Positions 24,883 through 33,890 of a stretch of DNA of 64,000 nt are shown in pieces (the first letter of the stretch is position 1; each line of letters opens with the position of its first letter). The stretch is taken from contig JALTVI010000115.1 of NCBI GenBank assembly GCA_027049035.1, positions 1 to 64,000 of the forward strand. Reading direction: 5' to 3'. Source of the DNA: Sulfurovum sp. (GTDB lineage: Bacteria; Campylobacterota; Campylobacteria; Campylobacterales; Sulfurovaceae). Made by a program: the position numbers and the translations under genes. The notes beneath the pieces are model-generated. The model was not told where the DNA came from and ran no database searches. It saw only the letters and a program-made list of their open reading frames with translations.

Positions 24883-26235
24883 ATGGAAGAGATTTTGCAA
24901 TTTGTTCTGGCACACCAGATTGAGACGCTGCTGCTTGGCTTTGCGGTTATTGTGCTAGCGTTTATCATCACGCATTGGCAGGAGGTAAAGTTCTGGTGGC
25001 TCAACTTTACCTACAACTTTCCTGTGATTGGAAAATTGTCAATATTAGCACGGGACATCGAAGGATTCGACGAGAATCACAAGTGGTTCTACTCCGAAGA
25101 GCGTCTCTGCCGCGACTACTACAACTTTTACGAGAAAGTTGATGTCGATGATGAATCCTACGACGAAGCAAAAGACTACCTCCACGCAGCAGGAGAGCTG
25201 GGGCGAAAGCCGACACCGACTTTCATCTGGATCATGATCTTTGTACTGGTGATCGTGGAAGCGTTCGGGTTCGCTTACGTATTGGCGGGCTTTACCATCC
25301 CCGGTGCCAGTGAAGCGACACAGCAGAAAGGGGCCATCGGCGTTGCCGCAATGCTCGCCATTTTGCTGGTGTGGCTGACACACCTCACCGGACAGGAGCT
25401 GCACAAGAACACCCTCATCAAGAAGATCAGACGCTGGTACAAAAACGACAATGCCGGGGGTACCAACTGGCGTGACCTCAAGCCTGACGAGAAGCTCATT
25501 ACCATCGACAATACGTTCGATGACAAAGATTCTCCAAACTATATCAGAATGCTCAACAGGCTCGATGTCAACGACAAGGTCAAGACCACCTACACAAAAA
25601 CTATTCTGACATTGGCATTCATCATCGCGGTTGCTGTGGGCGCAACCTATATTCGACACCAGGTACTAGTCCAGGAGATCGCCTCTTCACACGAGAGCGC
25701 CATGAATATCTTCAATGATGATGCGTCACCGTTTGGGGATACCGATGCGAAAGGAGATGATGATGTAGCGGCACTTTTTGGTGACAGCAGCAGTGACGAT
25801 GCCAAGGATGATCTCGCTTCACTCTTTGGTGATGATACGAAAAAGGCCCCCGCTTCTTCGGGTGGAAAGAGCACCAATATAGAAGATGAAACCAATCAGC
25901 GGGGCGGGGACGCTACTTTTATGATTTTGGGACTGCTCTTCATTTTTATTCAGATTCTGGGTATTTTCTTCGGAATGCATTATGACTTTGCCGGGAGAGA
26001 GTCGCGCGAAGCGTATGATCTGCTGCGCGGTTTCAGTACGAAGAAAGCCTTCCTCTCCTACTACGAGCGTGCTAAGACGCATATTGCCAGAGTGGCACAG
26101 CGACAGCTTCAGAAGCTTCAGCATAAAATGAACATCATCAACGACAACATTGGTACCGACGCGGAGACCACCGCCCTGCTCCGCAATAACAAAGACCGTA
26201 CCTTTAAAAAATATCTGGAATTCGAGGACAAATAG
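24883..26235 (+). CDS. Integral membrane protein with acidic LFGD repeat segment
   Basis: 450 aa. Hydrophobic spans occur near residues 8-28, 110-130, 148-168, 240-258 and 350-370. Between the fourth and fifth there is an acidic low-complexity stretch with repeated xFGD units (SPFGD, ALFGD, SLFGD). The C-terminal ~80 residues are helical and basic (LQKLQHKMNIINDNIG). No known family is recognised. It is directly followed, with no gap, by the exported 26236 gene, so the two likely work together in the envelope. Confidence 0.7.
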   Translation: MEEILQFVLAHQIETLLLGFAVIVLAFIITHWQEVKFWWLNFTYNFPVIGKLSILARDIEGFDENHKWFYSEERLCRDYYNFYEKVDVDDESYDEAKDYLHAAGELGRKPTPTFIWIMIFVLVIVEAFGFAYVLAGFTIPGASEATQQKGAIGVAAMLAILLVWLTHLTGQELHKNTLIKKIRRWYKNDNAGGTNWRDLKPDEKLITIDNTFDDKDSPNYIRMLNRLDVNDKVKTTYTKTILTLAFIIAVAVGATYIRHQVLVQEIASSHESAMNIFNDDASPFGDTDAKGDDDVAALFGDSSSDDAKDDLASLFGDDTKKAPASSGGKSTNIEDETNQRGGDATFMILGLLFIFIQILGIFFGMHYDFAGRESREAYDLLRGFSTKKAFLSYYERAKTHIARVAQRQLQKLQHKMNIINDNIGTDAETTALLRNNKDRTFKKYLEFEDK

Positions 26236-27048
26236 ATGAAAAAACTGCTCACACTGCTTACACTCTTTTCTGTACTGCTCCTGGCGCGCAACGATGTGCC
26301 GAGCTGCTACAAGGCACTGCATATCGAAAACCCCGACCCGGTTCCCCAAAAGGAGCTCTTCATTCTGGTAGACCAGACGACACAGCTTGACAAGAAACTG
26401 ATGATCTACACCTACAAGAATATGATGCACTTCATCAAAAACGGCTATGCTGTTACCATTGCATCTTTTTCTTCCAATGCCAATGGAAAATATACGGATG
26501 TGGCCTACTCCGGAAAGCTTGAAACGCTTCTGCCCAAGGAGGCCAAATATGACATTGCCAAAAAGAAGCTTCGCAAATATCAGTCGTGCATGAACGGCCA
26601 GTACCGCTACGCCAAAAAGAAGGCGACAAAAGCGCTGGTGGCTACGCTCAAAGGGGCTAACAAGAAACTGCCCCACTCCGACATCCTCAAATCACTCAAC
26701 GACATTGCCGCACATATCATCAAACCTTCACCGGCAAAGAAGAAGGTGGTACTGCTTGTCTCGGACATGATGGAACACTCTTCCATCACGACGTTTTATC
26801 ACAAAGGCGGTTTAAAGAAAATCGATACCAAAAAAGAGATGGTAAAGCTGAAGAAGAGCGGCTTTACCGCAGACTTCGACGGTGCCGATGTCTATGTGAT
26901 CGGTGCGGGAATGGTAGGCAAAAAAGGCTACCGCGACTCCAAAACCCTCAAAGCGCTGACAGACTTCTGGGAAACCTATTTCAAAGAGAGCCATGCCAAC
27001 CTCAAGGCCATAGGTACGCCGATGCTGCTCGAGGATATCGACAGTTAA
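26236..27048 (+). CDS. Exported von Willebrand A-like protein
   Basis: 270 aa with a signal peptide (MKKLLTLLTLFSVLLLARN). The start of the mature domain (KELFILVDQTTQLDKKL) and later KKVVLLVSDMMEHSS resemble the first and middle strands of a vWA fold, but the MIDAS DxSxS reads DQTTQ, so metal binding is uncertain. ADVYVIGAGMVGKKGYRD follows. Its start codon abuts the stop of the 450-aa membrane protein. Probably periplasmic partner of it. Confidence 0.65.
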   Translation: MKKLLTLLTLFSVLLLARNDVPSCYKALHIENPDPVPQKELFILVDQTTQLDKKLMIYTYKNMMHFIKNGYAVTIASFSSNANGKYTDVAYSGKLETLLPKEAKYDIAKKKLRKYQSCMNGQYRYAKKKATKALVATLKGANKKLPHSDILKSLNDIAAHIIKPSPAKKKVVLLVSDMMEHSSITTFYHKGGLKKIDTKKEMVKLKKSGFTADFDGADVYVIGAGMVGKKGYRDSKTLKALTDFWETYFKESHANLKAIGTPMLLEDIDS

Positions 27049-27072
27049 GATGCATAGGGGTATAATTTCCCT

Positions 27073-27744
27073 ATGAAAAACCTCAAAAACGCTCTCCTCC
27101 TCAAACAGCTCTACCAGCTCAAACAGCTTGGATACCGCTATACCGATGCTTCCATATTTAAAGAGGACGAGAGCTCTCTTGCCCTGCCAAACGATCTTGA
27201 AGCGCTCAAGGCCCAGGCACTCAAGTGTCACCTGTGCGACCTGAGCAAGAGCCGTACCAATGTGGTCTTTGGAGAGGGCAATCCCCATGCCGAAATCATG
27301 TTCATAGGAGAGGGGCCGGGAGCGACGGAGGACAGTATGGGGCGTCCTTTTGTAGGCAGGTCGGGCGAACTGCTGACGAAGATGATAGAAAACGTGCTGC
27401 TGATTCCGCGAAGCGAAGCTTACATTGCCAACATTGTCAAATGCCGCCCGCCCAACAACCGTGCCCCCACTCCTACCGAGGCACACACCTGCCAGCCCTT
27501 TCTGCTCAAGCAGATTGCGCTTGTCAAGCCAAAACTCATTGTGACACTGGGGGCAACCGCCTACCACTACATGACAGGTGACGAGACGAGTATCAGCAAG
27601 GTGCGCGGCAGCATCGTGCAGCAGAACGGCTATAGGCTTATACCTACCTACCATCCCAGTTTTTTGCTAAGGAATCCAAGTGCGAAAAAAGATGTATTTG
27701 AGGATTTGAAAAAAGTAAAAGCGCTGATGGAAACAAAAGAGTAG
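27073..27744 (+). CDS. Family 4 uracil-DNA glycosylase (iron-sulfur)
   Basis: 223 aa. Residues ~55-215 carry the family 4 signature: [18 protein letters not shown] (two Cys of the 4Fe-4S cluster), [29 protein letters not shown] with the third Cys, CQPFL with the fourth, and the catalytic-loop YHPSFLL. It removes uracil from DNA after cytosine deamination. The N-terminal 50 residues are an extra helical extension. Family 5 is less likely because the motif GEGPG..E matches family 4. Confidence 0.93.
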   Translation: MKNLKNALLLKQLYQLKQLGYRYTDASIFKEDESSLALPNDLEALKAQALKCHLCDLSKSRTNVVFGEGNPHAEIMFIGEGPGATEDSMGRPFVGRSGELLTKMIENVLLIPRSEAYIANIVKCRPPNNRAPTPTEAHTCQPFLLKQIALVKPKLIVTLGATAYHYMTGDETSISKVRGSIVQQNGYRLIPTYHPSFLLRNPSAKKDVFEDLKKVKALMETKE

Positions 27745-27749
27745 TTACA

Positions 27750-28928
27750 CTATTTCACAACTACCATGTTTTTGCCGTTTGTCTTGGCAAAATAGAGTGC
27801 CCGGTCAGCCCTTTCAAGCAATGATTGTACTGTTTCGTTTTCTCTTGATGTTGCTACGCCGAAACTTACGGTTAGTGCACCCACCGTTTCAAAAGAGTGT
27901 GTTTCGACCATTTTCCTGATCGTTTCGATCTTTTCTACAATCTTCTCCTGTTTGCTGCAATTGAAAAGTATTAGGAACTCTTCTCCTCCCCATCTGGCAA
28001 AAATATCGTTCTCTCTCAATTGGTTTTTGATCAGGTCGGCAAACTCTCTCAATACACTGTCCCCTGCAAGATGCCCATAGTGGTCATTGACTGTTTTAAA
28101 GTTGTCAATATCGGCAATCACCAGAGTCACTGTCTGCTCATATTCCAGTGCTTCTGCAAGTTTTTCATCGAAAAAAGATTTTCTGTAAAGCCCTGTTAAA
28201 GGATCACGGTTTATTTTTTCTTCAAGGCTCTGATTGGCTTCTGAAAGTTTTGTGACTTTTGAAAATGTAAACAGCTGATATGTTGTTTCCAGCATAGTTG
28301 CCTTGACCAGGAAGGTGTCCTCTCCAATCATCAACTCTTTCTCTTCGTCTTTTGCATACGCGTAGAGCTCATTAAAACTTTTTACGGGAAGTGAACTGAT
28401 TGAAAAGTTCTTCTCTCTTCTCTCTTTTAGTTCATCCAGATTTTTGATGCTGAAATATTCAAGGAATTTTCTGTTGGCATATTCAATCTTGTTGTTACTG
28501 GTAACTAGAAGGAGGTTGTTCTGACTGTCAAGAATCTTCTTGATCGTATTGTAAAGCAGCTGGTTCTCATTGCTGTATTGAAGCAGTTCCAGTTTGGACA
28601 AGGTAATTTCAGTTGTATTGTGAAGCAGTATCAATACTTTTTCTTCACTGTAATATTCCAAAATTATATTGATATAGTAGTTATTTTTGTAGACTGTCTC
28701 AAGAACATATCGGTTGTTGCCCTTTTCCAATACAGTTTGAATCTCTTCTTCATAGCCTACAATCTCCGGCAAATAGTGCCGAATATCATTCCCCCCTTGG
28801 GTAGCTTCATCAAAATATCTACTGACATTTTCCGAAAAGTCTGTTATGCGGTATCTCCTGTCGACCAGGATATATTCAAAAACATCCTGTGAAAGAATAG
28901 CATTAAGAATGATCTGAATATTTTTCAT
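27750..28928 (-). CDS. PAS-GGEEF diguanylate cyclase
   Basis: 392 aa, cytosolic (no membrane span). An N-terminal PAS-like domain (~10-110) is similar to that of the kinase at 29529: EYILVDRRYRITDFSENV against EYLIIDSDMKIVEYSDKV. A second PAS-like region (~120-210) follows, then GGEEF (~225-390) with the active site RWGGEEFLILF and an I-site RxxD (RENDIF) upstream. It makes cyclic-di-GMP and is predicted to be product-inhibited. It overlaps small GTPase 2 by 4 nt. Confidence 0.93.
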   Translation of the reverse strand: MKNIQIILNAILSQDVFEYILVDRRYRITDFSENVSRYFDEATQGGNDIRHYLPEIVGYEEEIQTVLEKGNNRYVLETVYKNNYYINIILEYYSEEKVLILLHNTTEITLSKLELLQYSNENQLLYNTIKKILDSQNNLLLVTSNNKIEYANRKFLEYFSIKNLDELKERREKNFSISSLPVKSFNELYAYAKDEEKELMIGEDTFLVKATMLETTYQLFTFSKVTKLSEANQSLEEKINRDPLTGLYRKSFFDEKLAEALEYEQTVTLVIADIDNFKTVNDHYGHLAGDSVLREFADLIKNQLRENDIFARWGGEEFLILFNCSKQEKIVEKIETIRKMVETHSFETVGALTVSFGVATSRENETVQSLLERADRALYFAKTNGKNMVVVK

Positions 28929-29401
28929 GTGAATATTTCCTTTGCAAGGGTACTAAAGAGATCGTTTACGTGCTCTCCCCTTTTTGCAGATGTCAAAAAG
29001 GTTTCCGGTTTCAAATCAAAATGCTCGTGTTGTTCTGCAGAGAGAAGATCCGATTTATTATAGGCAACAACATATTTGCCGTCAGGGTTAACCGCTTTAA
29101 AGTGTTTTATATGTCCTTCAAGATTCTCGATGGTTTCTTCTCTATTGCAGTCTGCAACGATAATAGCCCCACTTGCACCGACCAAGTATTGTTCCGGTAT
29201 CTGTTTTTGGGGTGTTGCACCTTCCACATCCCAAATGATCAATTCACACTCAATGGTACCGACAGGCAAAAACTTTTTTGATATTTTTACACCGATTGTC
29301 GTTAAATATTTGTCGTCAAATGTGTTATCGATATAACGTTGTATAAGGCTTGTTTTTCCAACATTGAAGTCACCGAGCAGTAGAATTTTTTTACGTATCA
29401 T
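28925..29401 (-). CDS. Small Ras/Rab-like GTPase 2
   Basis: 158 aa, a single GTPase domain. G1 is GDFNVGKTSLI, the switch I Thr lies in KYLTTIGVKISKKFL, G3 is IWDVEG (with Glu-Gly, no catalytic Gln of the Ras DTAGQ motif) and G4 is NKSD. It is paralogous to the 168-aa GTPase of this operon. It ends 4 nt inside the diguanylate cyclase and is separated from the kinase by 127 nt. Bacterial Ras-like proteins (MglA, Rup) act as spatial switches; here the partner is probably the PAS-GGEEF protein. Confidence 0.88.
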   Translation of the reverse strand: MIRKKILLLGDFNVGKTSLIQRYIDNTFDDKYLTTIGVKISKKFLPVGTIECELIIWDVEGATPQKQIPEQYLVGASGAIIVADCNREETIENLEGHIKHFKAVNPDGKYVVAYNKSDLLSAEQHEHFDLKPETFLTSAKRGEHVNDLFSTLAKEIFT

Positions 29402-29528
29402 TATGTTGTACTATACCTTGTCAAAATACTTTTTCCTCTCAAAATTATCTACTTTCACATGCCTTGGGAAAATAATTGATAAATTTTATCCTTATGTAAT
29501 AAAAAGAAGCTGATTGCATTTATGTATG

Positions 29529-30728
29529 CTAAAAGAGGACTTTGAACTCTGCACCCTCTTTGGTATTTCGCACACTGATACGGCCATCCATATTGTTTTC
29601 GATGACACGTTTTGCAATATTGAGTCCAAGTCCCGTCCCGTCCTCTTTGGTTGTAACATAAAGTTCAAAAATATCTCCGATTATCTCTTCGGGAATGCCG
29701 CCGGCATTATCGCGTACACAAACGCAGGCCTTCCCCTCTTCTGATCTGACTTCCAGGGTTATCTGCATTGCTTCTGACGGATGTTCCGTAAAGGCATCTT
29801 TTGCATTCTTCATTAGTGTCAGTATGACTTGTGAGAATTCATTGGGGTACCCGAACCCCTCAACCGCTTTGTCCCCTTTCAAAACAATCTGTATGTCGTG
29901 GTGCTCATATTCATAGCGTACCAGTTCAAGAAGAGACTCAAGTGTTTCGTAAATATTGAACTTGACTTTTTCTTTGGCTGGTTTGAAAAAGTTCTGGAAT
30001 ACATAGATGGTCTGGTCCATAAACTTTATCTGTTTGAAGATACCGTCGAGCTTTTCAAGCAGAAAGTCAGAAGAGGAACAAGTGTCTTTTTCAATCTTCA
30101 GTTTCAATACCTGGGCAATAAGTTGAATGGCATTAAGCGGCTGTTTCCATTGGTGAATAATCATACTTATCATTTCACCCATCTGGGAGTGCCTATCCTG
30201 CAACTCCAGCATTTTCTGCTTTTCAAGGTTTTTCCTGATCTCTTCATCCACAAGGCGCTGCATCTCTTCATTGAAAAGCTGCAGTTGGTGATTTTGCTCT
30301 GAAATGGTCTTTAGCAGCAATGCTTTTTCATTGCCCTCCTGAACCATCCTTTGCTGCATTTTTGCCAATTCGGTAATATTCTCAAAGAGAATGATTACAG
30401 TTTCGTAGATATCCCCGTTTGTATCCGGTAGACTGTTTCTCCGTCCCGGGCTGATATGGATATGTACATAGCGGTCTGGTGCCTTGAATACATACGGAAG
30501 GGTAAAACGTTTTTCTTTTCCGAGAAAAACCCGCTCTATCTTCTTCTCCATGCCACACAATTCATAGACAGCATCTTCCACTCTCAACGTTTCACAGTCA
30601 TGACCGTCCAATTCACAAAAGTCAAATACCTTGTCTGAATATTCGACAATCTTCATATCGCTGTCAATAATCAGATATTCGTAGTGATGGTTATCGTATA
30701 TCGCTTTCAGTATTTCCTGTACGTGCAT
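29529..30728 (-). CDS. PAS histidine kinase (HQW type)
   Basis: 399 aa without membrane spans. A PAS domain (~10-120) is followed by a coiled coil (~120-190), then the His-phosphotransfer helix with IIHQWKQPLNAI (phospho-acceptor His). Next is a HATPase domain with N-box LMKNAKDAF, G1 DNAGGIPEE and G2 GTGLGLNIAK. No receiver or response regulator lies nearby. It shares 1 base with GTPase 1. The C-terminal region ends in a short Lys/Glu tail. Likely regulated by the GTPase rather than by a periplasmic signal. Confidence 0.9.
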   Translation of the reverse strand: MHVQEILKAIYDNHHYEYLIIDSDMKIVEYSDKVFDFCELDGHDCETLRVEDAVYELCGMEKKIERVFLGKEKRFTLPYVFKAPDRYVHIHISPGRRNSLPDTNGDIYETVIILFENITELAKMQQRMVQEGNEKALLLKTISEQNHQLQLFNEEMQRLVDEEIRKNLEKQKMLELQDRHSQMGEMISMIIHQWKQPLNAIQLIAQVLKLKIEKDTCSSSDFLLEKLDGIFKQIKFMDQTIYVFQNFFKPAKEKVKFNIYETLESLLELVRYEYEHHDIQIVLKGDKAVEGFGYPNEFSQVILTLMKNAKDAFTEHPSEAMQITLEVRSEEGKACVCVRDNAGGIPEEIIGDIFELYVTTKEDGTGLGLNIAKRVIENNMDGRISVRNTKEGAEFKVLF

Positions 30729-31234
30729 TATACACCAGCCATTTCTGAGGCAATTGCATGAAACATCTCTTCCACCCCCTCACCTGTTTTTGCAGAAGTA
30801 AGGAATATGCTTTGTACCATGCCGCCATACATTGTTTGTGCTTTTTTCATGATATCGATGCGCTCTTCCTCTGAGAGAGAGTCTGATTTGTTGACTGCCA
30901 GAACAAGCGGAATGTTTTTGAGATTCCCCTGTAAGAGCGTAATATACATCTCTATATGTTCCAGTGTTTCAAAACGTGTACCGTCTGCAACGAGAATCGC
31001 CCCGTGTGCTCCGATAAAGTATGTTTTGTTCACAGCTTTGGTGTCGGTACCGCCTTCAATGTCCCAGATCATACCCCGCAGTGTGACATGCTCCAGTTCA
31101 ATGAGCTTTTTGGAAATTTTTACTCCAATGGTGCTCAAATAGCTGTCGCTGAATTGATTGTCCACAAATCGTCTAATGAGACTTGTTTTGCCTGTGGCAA
31201 AATCACCTACGAGCACAATTTTTCGGGATATCAT
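30728..31234 (-). CDS. Small Ras/Rab-like GTPase 1
   Basis: 168 aa. G1 GDFATGKTSLI, switch I Thr in SYLSTIGVKISKKL, G3 IWDIEGG (no Gln), G4 NKSDSL and a G5-like TSAKTG. About the same length and order as GTPase 2 (28925), with most of the switch regions shared. It overlaps the OmpA gene by 4 nt and the kinase by 1 nt, suggesting tight stoichiometry. Arf/Rab similarity is a family-level call; MglA-like use is inference. Confidence 0.9.
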   Translation of the reverse strand: MISRKIVLVGDFATGKTSLIRRFVDNQFSDSYLSTIGVKISKKLIELEHVTLRGMIWDIEGGTDTKAVNKTYFIGAHGAILVADGTRFETLEHIEMYITLLQGNLKNIPLVLAVNKSDSLSEEERIDIMKKAQTMYGGMVQSIFLTSAKTGEGVEEMFHAIASEMAGV

Positions 31235-33159
31235 TCTTTCTCCAGATAGTTTTTAAGTAAGGTATCGATTTTGTTGCGGTCGAGTGTAAATTGAATCTCA
31301 ACCCTTCTTGACGCATTCCTGTCTTCTACACCATTGACAATGACAGGATTATTTTCCCCTTCTCCTCTGGTTTTTATCAGCGAATAGACTGGGGAGTGCG
31401 AAATCATCGGATCGTGCGAGAAGTATTTTAGAATATTTTGTGCCCTCTCTTCAGTCAATTTCTTATTATGCATCGCATCTCCCCGGGTATCACTGTAAGA
31501 GAGAAGAAGTATCTGTTTGATATAGGGCTTGTATTCGGAGAGTACATCGAGGTATTTTTTAAACGAAGTCGCCATAATTGCAAGTTTCCTGCTCTCGGGC
31601 TCAATGCTTCCCTTACGAAAGAGATGAAGTGAAGCGAAATTCAGACTGTGGGACCTGCTGTTATAGTAAATGTTATTTGCAAAAGCTCGGTCAAGTGAAG
31701 TATACAGATTTTTTTCCAGTTCCATAAGCTGTTTGATTGTGCGTTTTTCGTTTTCATACGCTTCAAGAGATTTATTCAGGGATGCCTGTTGCTTTTGCAG
31801 TCTCTCCAGTTTGGAAATCATTTGCTGCTTTAGTACCTGCAAATGCTTTTGATAGGTAGCGCTTAACGCTGTTTTCTGTGCTTCATTTCGTTTTTCCTGC
31901 GCTTCAATCAGTTCCTTGACACCTTCTACGGAGAGAGAAATATCCAGAGCGATCTCTTTTGAATAACTGCTTTTCGCAAGCAGATTTTGAATGGATTTGA
32001 AGTGGGAAGGTTCTTTGAGAACACCATGAAGTATGTAACTGCCATCCTCTTTGTGGATTGTTACAACCTCTCCAGTCTGTCTGGAAATACGCTTTTCCAA
32101 AGCATTCATATCATAATATATTTTGAGCTGATAGCCAACATAAAACAGGAGGGCTGAAAGCAGAAGTATGAAAATCCATTTGGCAGGATTGTATGGTTTT
32201 GTATCGGAAATGCTTTCCTCTCTGTTGCTGTGTGAACCAATGTATGCATACATTTTGTCTGAGAGTTCACTCACCTCTTCCGCTCTATCATCGCCATTGA
32301 AGCTTTGAAAAAAATCGGCATACTGTTTGACGACAGAGGCAAAAAACGCATTGATGTTAGAGCGCATTTCGTAATCCGGATCACTGTCAAGAAAAGCAAT
32401 AAGGTAGACCGAACCGGCACTCTCGATATAGAGTGTATCTTTCCCGTAACTGAGTATCTGTACCTCTTCTTTCTCTGCCTTATGGCTGGCTATCCAGTCA
32501 TTAATGAAATCCTTAATGGCACTTGCCATCGATGCTACCATGTGCGGATCGCCGATATTGCTCTCTTCAGTATGCGCTTCACTGATAAGCAGTCCGCTCT
32601 CCTTATGAATAATGAACATTGCAAGAAGGCTTGCGTCAGCACTCTCCTCAAGCAGCAGCTCGGTTTCACTCACACCGCTGAGTTTTGCTTTCAGTTTGCG
32701 TTTGTAGCGCTCTACCGAAAGTCCCTGTTCAACCTTTTGGTTGATCGTCTCCATCATCTCTTTGATAGCCTGTGATACATACTTTGAGATCATACCGCCC
32801 ATAATAGGGTAGAGTGCGTCGATCATTTTATCTTTATTGTCGGCGATTTCCTGTGCGATGACAGGAGAAATGACACTTTGGAGTGCATGACCGAGTGCCT
32901 TCGGGTTCGCTGAAGCACTTTTTGAGATGATCTGCGCAAGATACTCTGAAAGTATCTCTATGGTTCGTTCATCTTTTTCCTGCAGACGCTTCAGCAGCAG
33001 ATCGTCAAAAAGCGGAAGGAGTTTCGCTTTGATCGCTTCAGGATCAAGTGTCTCAAACTCAAGGTGTTCAACCTTCGATGCCAGTTTTTTCAGCAGTGCA
33101 AGCTCATCGGGCAGAAGCAGTGCCTTCAGCCGTTCAAGCTCTGTGTCATTTTGATTCAG
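31231..33159 (-). CDS. OmpA-type membrane protein with possible roadblock/longin-like cytosolic region; start unclear
   Basis: The ORF track starts at ATG 32826 (531 aa), but the frame stays open upstream to 33175. The extension (TELERLKALLLPDELALL, ISPVIAQEIADNKDK) continues the helical N-terminal repeats seen in this family. I use CTG 33159, 7 nt after AGAGGAG. A 2-nt shift at ACAC after ATG 33149 is the alternative. Order: helical repeats, a roadblock/longin-like region (LLAMFIIHKESGLLISEA...YLIAFL), a membrane span (WIFILLLSALLFYVGYQL), a BON-like segment and C-terminal OmpA domain (LLSYSDTRGDAMHNKKLTEERA). It could tether the GTPases to peptidoglycan. Confidence 0.72.
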   Translation of the reverse strand: MNQNDTELERLKALLLPDELALLKKLASKVEHLEFETLDPEAIKAKLLPLFDDLLLKRLQEKDERTIEILSEYLAQIISKSASANPKALGHALQSVISPVIAQEIADNKDKMIDALYPIMGGMISKYVSQAIKEMMETINQKVEQGLSVERYKRKLKAKLSGVSETELLLEESADASLLAMFIIHKESGLLISEAHTEESNIGDPHMVASMASAIKDFINDWIASHKAEKEEVQILSYGKDTLYIESAGSVYLIAFLDSDPDYEMRSNINAFFASVVKQYADFFQSFNGDDRAEEVSELSDKMYAYIGSHSNREESISDTKPYNPAKWIFILLLSALLFYVGYQLKIYYDMNALEKRISRQTGEVVTIHKEDGSYILHGVLKEPSHFKSIQNLLAKSSYSKEIALDISLSVEGVKELIEAQEKRNEAQKTALSATYQKHLQVLKQQMISKLERLQKQQASLNKSLEAYENEKRTIKQLMELEKNLYTSLDRAFANNIYYNSRSHSLNFASLHLFRKGSIEPESRKLAIMATSFKKYLDVLSEYKPYIKQILLLSYSDTRGDAMHNKKLTEERAQNILKYFSHDPMISHSPVYSLIKTRGEGENNPVIVNGVEDRNASRRVEIQFTLDRNKIDTLLKNYLEKE

Positions 33160-33697
33160 GTTTTGACTCCTCTGTCAAAAGAGAACCGACATCTGTTCCC
33201 TGTATCTTCATCGCAACATCAAGCAGCATGCCTGCCATTGCATCACGGGAGAGCTTTTCGTTGCCAAGAGCGTCGAGCCCCTCCTGAAGGGTCGATTCGA
33301 TATGCGTTCTCATCTCGGAGAGATTCTCTCGCATCTTCTCGTTCTCATCTTCGATACTCTCTTTCATGATCTTGAGTTTGGTTAAAAATTCGTTTTTCTG
33401 ATTTTGCAGCTGTGTCTGGAGTGTCTCATCTGTCGTATCAATGAGCTCTTTAAGTTTAGTTCGCTCTTTCTGGGTTGCTGTAGCAAGGTTATCAATTTTT
33501 TGTTCAAGCGCTTCAAGTGAGCGTTCGGTCTCTTTTTGGAGTTTGTTGTGGGACTCTTTGAAAGCCTGCATGATCTTCTTTTCAACATCATTCAGTGTTT
33601 TTCCCAGTGTTGCAAATTTCTCTTCGAACTCTTTCATCTGCGGACCAAAAATCAAATCTCTGATCTGGTCGACATTATTCATATTCTTTTCTGCCAT
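33146..33697 (-). CDS. Coiled-coil protein, first gene of GTPase operon
   Basis: 183 aa, mainly coiled coil (residues ~15-140; QKIDNLATATQKERTKLKEL, IKESIEDEN-type heptads). A globular-looking tail follows (LSRDAMAGMLLDVAMKIQG). No signal or membrane segment. It ends in EESKPESK and overlaps the start region of the OmpA-type gene, with its TGA lying inside an ATGA. Possibly a structural link between the OmpA-type protein and the GTPases, but this is inference. Confidence 0.75.
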   Translation of the reverse strand: MAEKNMNNVDQIRDLIFGPQMKEFEEKFATLGKTLNDVEKKIMQAFKESHNKLQKETERSLEALEQKIDNLATATQKERTKLKELIDTTDETLQTQLQNQKNEFLTKLKIMKESIEDENEKMRENLSEMRTHIESTLQEGLDALGNEKLSRDAMAGMLLDVAMKIQGTDVGSLLTEESKPESK

Positions 33698-33848
33698 TGT
33701 CCCTATCCTTTACATATACAAAATATTCCAAATATTATATATCGATTAGGTATTCTGTTTACTTAATATACCGATAAATAGAGTGATTTTTTATAAGAAT
33801 TAACTATTTTGAAAATAAGAAGTTAAAAAGGAAAAGTTTTGATTGCGT

Positions 33849-33871
33849 TTTTCCGGGCATTGCCCGGAAAA
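33849..33871. terminator. Hairpin between the GTPase operon and acs
   Basis: TTTTCCGGGC and GCCCGGAAAA form a 10-bp perfect stem with a 3-nt loop, 20 nt after the acs stop. A-rich and T-rich arms flank the GC core. It lies upstream of the GTPase operon on the same strand, so read-through from acs would not reach... acs transcription proceeds toward this hairpin and then the operon promoter. No long U-tract follows, so rho-independent activity is probable but not certain. Confidence 0.5.
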
Positions 33872-33890
33872 GAAGCGAAACACTATCTCT

